DNA of 7,233 nt from Clostridia bacterium (lineage in GTDB: Bacteria; Bacillota_A; Clostridia; Christensenellales; Aristaeellaceae), in contig JAFQIF010000085.1 of assembly GCA_017397695.1 (NCBI GenBank), positions 1 to 7,233 on the forward strand. The letters are read 5' to 3'. The notes beneath the pieces were generated by a model. It had not been told where the DNA came from. It made no database searches and saw only the letters and a program-made list of their open reading frames with translations. The translations under genes and the position numbers were made by a program. This document shows, piece by piece, positions 6,685 through 7,233 of this stretch; the first letter of the stretch is position 1, and each line of letters begins with the position of its first letter.

Positions 6685-6710
6685 CAAAAGCTGCACGCTA
6701 TGCAAGCTTT
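6685..6710 (-). other. Second, smaller hairpin after the binding-protein gene
   Basis: AAAGCT (6687-6692) pairs with AGCTTT (6705-6710), extended by GCA (6693-6695) with TGC (6701-6703) past a one-base bulge, around a five-base loop. On the minus strand it is followed by TTTTG only. It lies about 30 bases after the binding-protein stop. It may be a 3'-end protecting structure that works with the larger hairpin at 6606-6643, or simply chance. Confidence 0.4.
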
Positions 6711-6738
6711 CATCGGATGCAGCCCCGACGCCAGTCGG

Positions 6739-7233
6739 TTACTCTTCAGCTTCGATGGTCAGGTCGTTCCACTTTTCCACGATCTCAGCCTTGTTGTTGG
6801 CAGCATAGGCGAAGTCATAGTCGCCAAGATCCAGGGTATCCAGACCCACAAGGCCTTCCGGAGTGAGGTCGGCACGGACCGGGCGACGGGCCCAATCCTT
6901 ATTCTGGGCAGTCTGGCACTCCAGGCCGGTAACGAAATCGATGAACAGCTTCGCGTTATCCGGGTTCGGGCAGTTCTTGACGAGCGCAACACCGTCCGGC
7001 ACCGCAGAGTTCTTGGCCGGGTAGATGTAGCCAATGTCCGGGTTATCGTTGTAGAGAACAGCAGACTTCTCGATGGTCACGCCAATGGCGTATTCACCGG
7101 AGGCGACGAGCTTATGGCAGTTGCCGGAGGAATCCTGCACCTTGCCGTCGAGGTTCTTGATGAAGTTGAAGACCATGTCCCAGCCCTCGTCGATGGTGGG
7201 CTTGGAGAAGAGCATGGTGCACAGCTGAGTGTA
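6739..7233 (-). CDS. ABC importer extracellular solute-binding protein (C-terminal part, cut by the window edge)
   Basis: Only the last 164 residues are present; the reading frame stays open to position 7233, so the signal peptide and first lobe lie outside. The fragment has features of the SBP_bac_6/SBP_bac_1 (AfuA/FbpA/PhnS-like) group: GWDMVFNFIKNLDGKV, then SGEYAIGVTIEKSAVLYNDN, then the strand and turn IGYIYPAKNSAVPDGVALVKNCPNPDNAKLFIDFVTG, and the late RRPVRADL segment. It would capture the substrate outside the cell and deliver it to the fused permease encoded downstream. FbpA-type iron binders use an adjacent Tyr-Tyr pair; none is seen in this fragment, but that is only suggestive because residues from the missing half cannot be checked. 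As first gene of the visible operon it should be the most abundant product. Its promoter is outside the window. The family is firm, the substrate unknown. Confidence 0.9.
   Translation of the reverse strand, partial: YTQLCTMLFSKPTIDEGWDMVFNFIKNLDGKVQDSSGNCHKLVASGEYAIGVTIEKSAVLYNDNPDIGYIYPAKNSAVPDGVALVKNCPNPDNAKLFIDFVTGLECQTAQNKDWARRPVRADLTPEGLVGLDTLDLGDYDFAYAANNKAEIVEKWNDLTIEAEE

Noticed and set aside
1..7233. CRISPR arrays, insertion sequences, tRNA or rRNA genes, phage structural genes
   Set aside because: No regularly spaced repeats, transposase motifs, terminal inverted repeats flanking a gene, or tRNA-like cloverleaf were seen. The possible AcrIII-1-like fold of the small protein is not enough to call a prophage.

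Overview
The window looks like chromosomal DNA from a Gram-positive, probably spore-forming Clostridia-type Firmicute. Three observations support this: strong AAGGAGG-type ribosome binding sites with sigma-A promoters, a protein with two GerMN (sporulation/germination) domains, and an RqcH/NFACT protein of the bacterial type. The coding DNA is moderately GC-rich by eye and the intergenic regions are AT-rich. The species cannot be named from this sequence. No RNA genes, insertion sequences, CRISPR arrays or phage structural genes are visible. No stretch longer than about 220 bases lacks a gene.

Left part (1-690): an AT-rich intergenic region carries two divergent promoters. One reads left into a gene outside the window. 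The other drives a small single-gene unit (218-607) that ends at an almost ideal intrinsic terminator (644-683). The 129-residue product is not confidently recognised. Its N-terminal half resembles the DUF1874 / STIV B116 fold family, which includes viral cyclic-tetra-adenylate ring nucleases (AcrIII-1), but the catalytic-histidine motif is not recognisable. This is the least ordinary item in the window.

Middle part (737-3733): two divergent genes share a 152-base intergenic region. Leftward is a membrane-anchored protein with two GerMN domains (GerM-like). Rightward is rqcH, the ribosome-quality-control factor that adds C-terminal alanine tails to stalled nascent chains; its DR motif falls at residues 97-98. 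rqcH has a sigma-A promoter with an extended -10 and ends at a hairpin terminator. A weaker sigma-E-like promoter may precede the GerMN gene.

Right part (3826-7233, all leftward): an ABC importer operon in the order binding protein (truncated by the window edge), ATPase, fused two-domain permease. The ATPase and permease genes overlap by four bases (GTGA). A strong hairpin with a short T-rich tail lies between the binding-protein and ATPase genes and probably makes the binding protein the most abundant product. The family (Fe3+/AfuABC/2-aminoethylphosphonate/polyamine-like) is clear, but the substrate is not. The operon converges on rqcH, and the hairpin at 3702-3733 may separate the two units.
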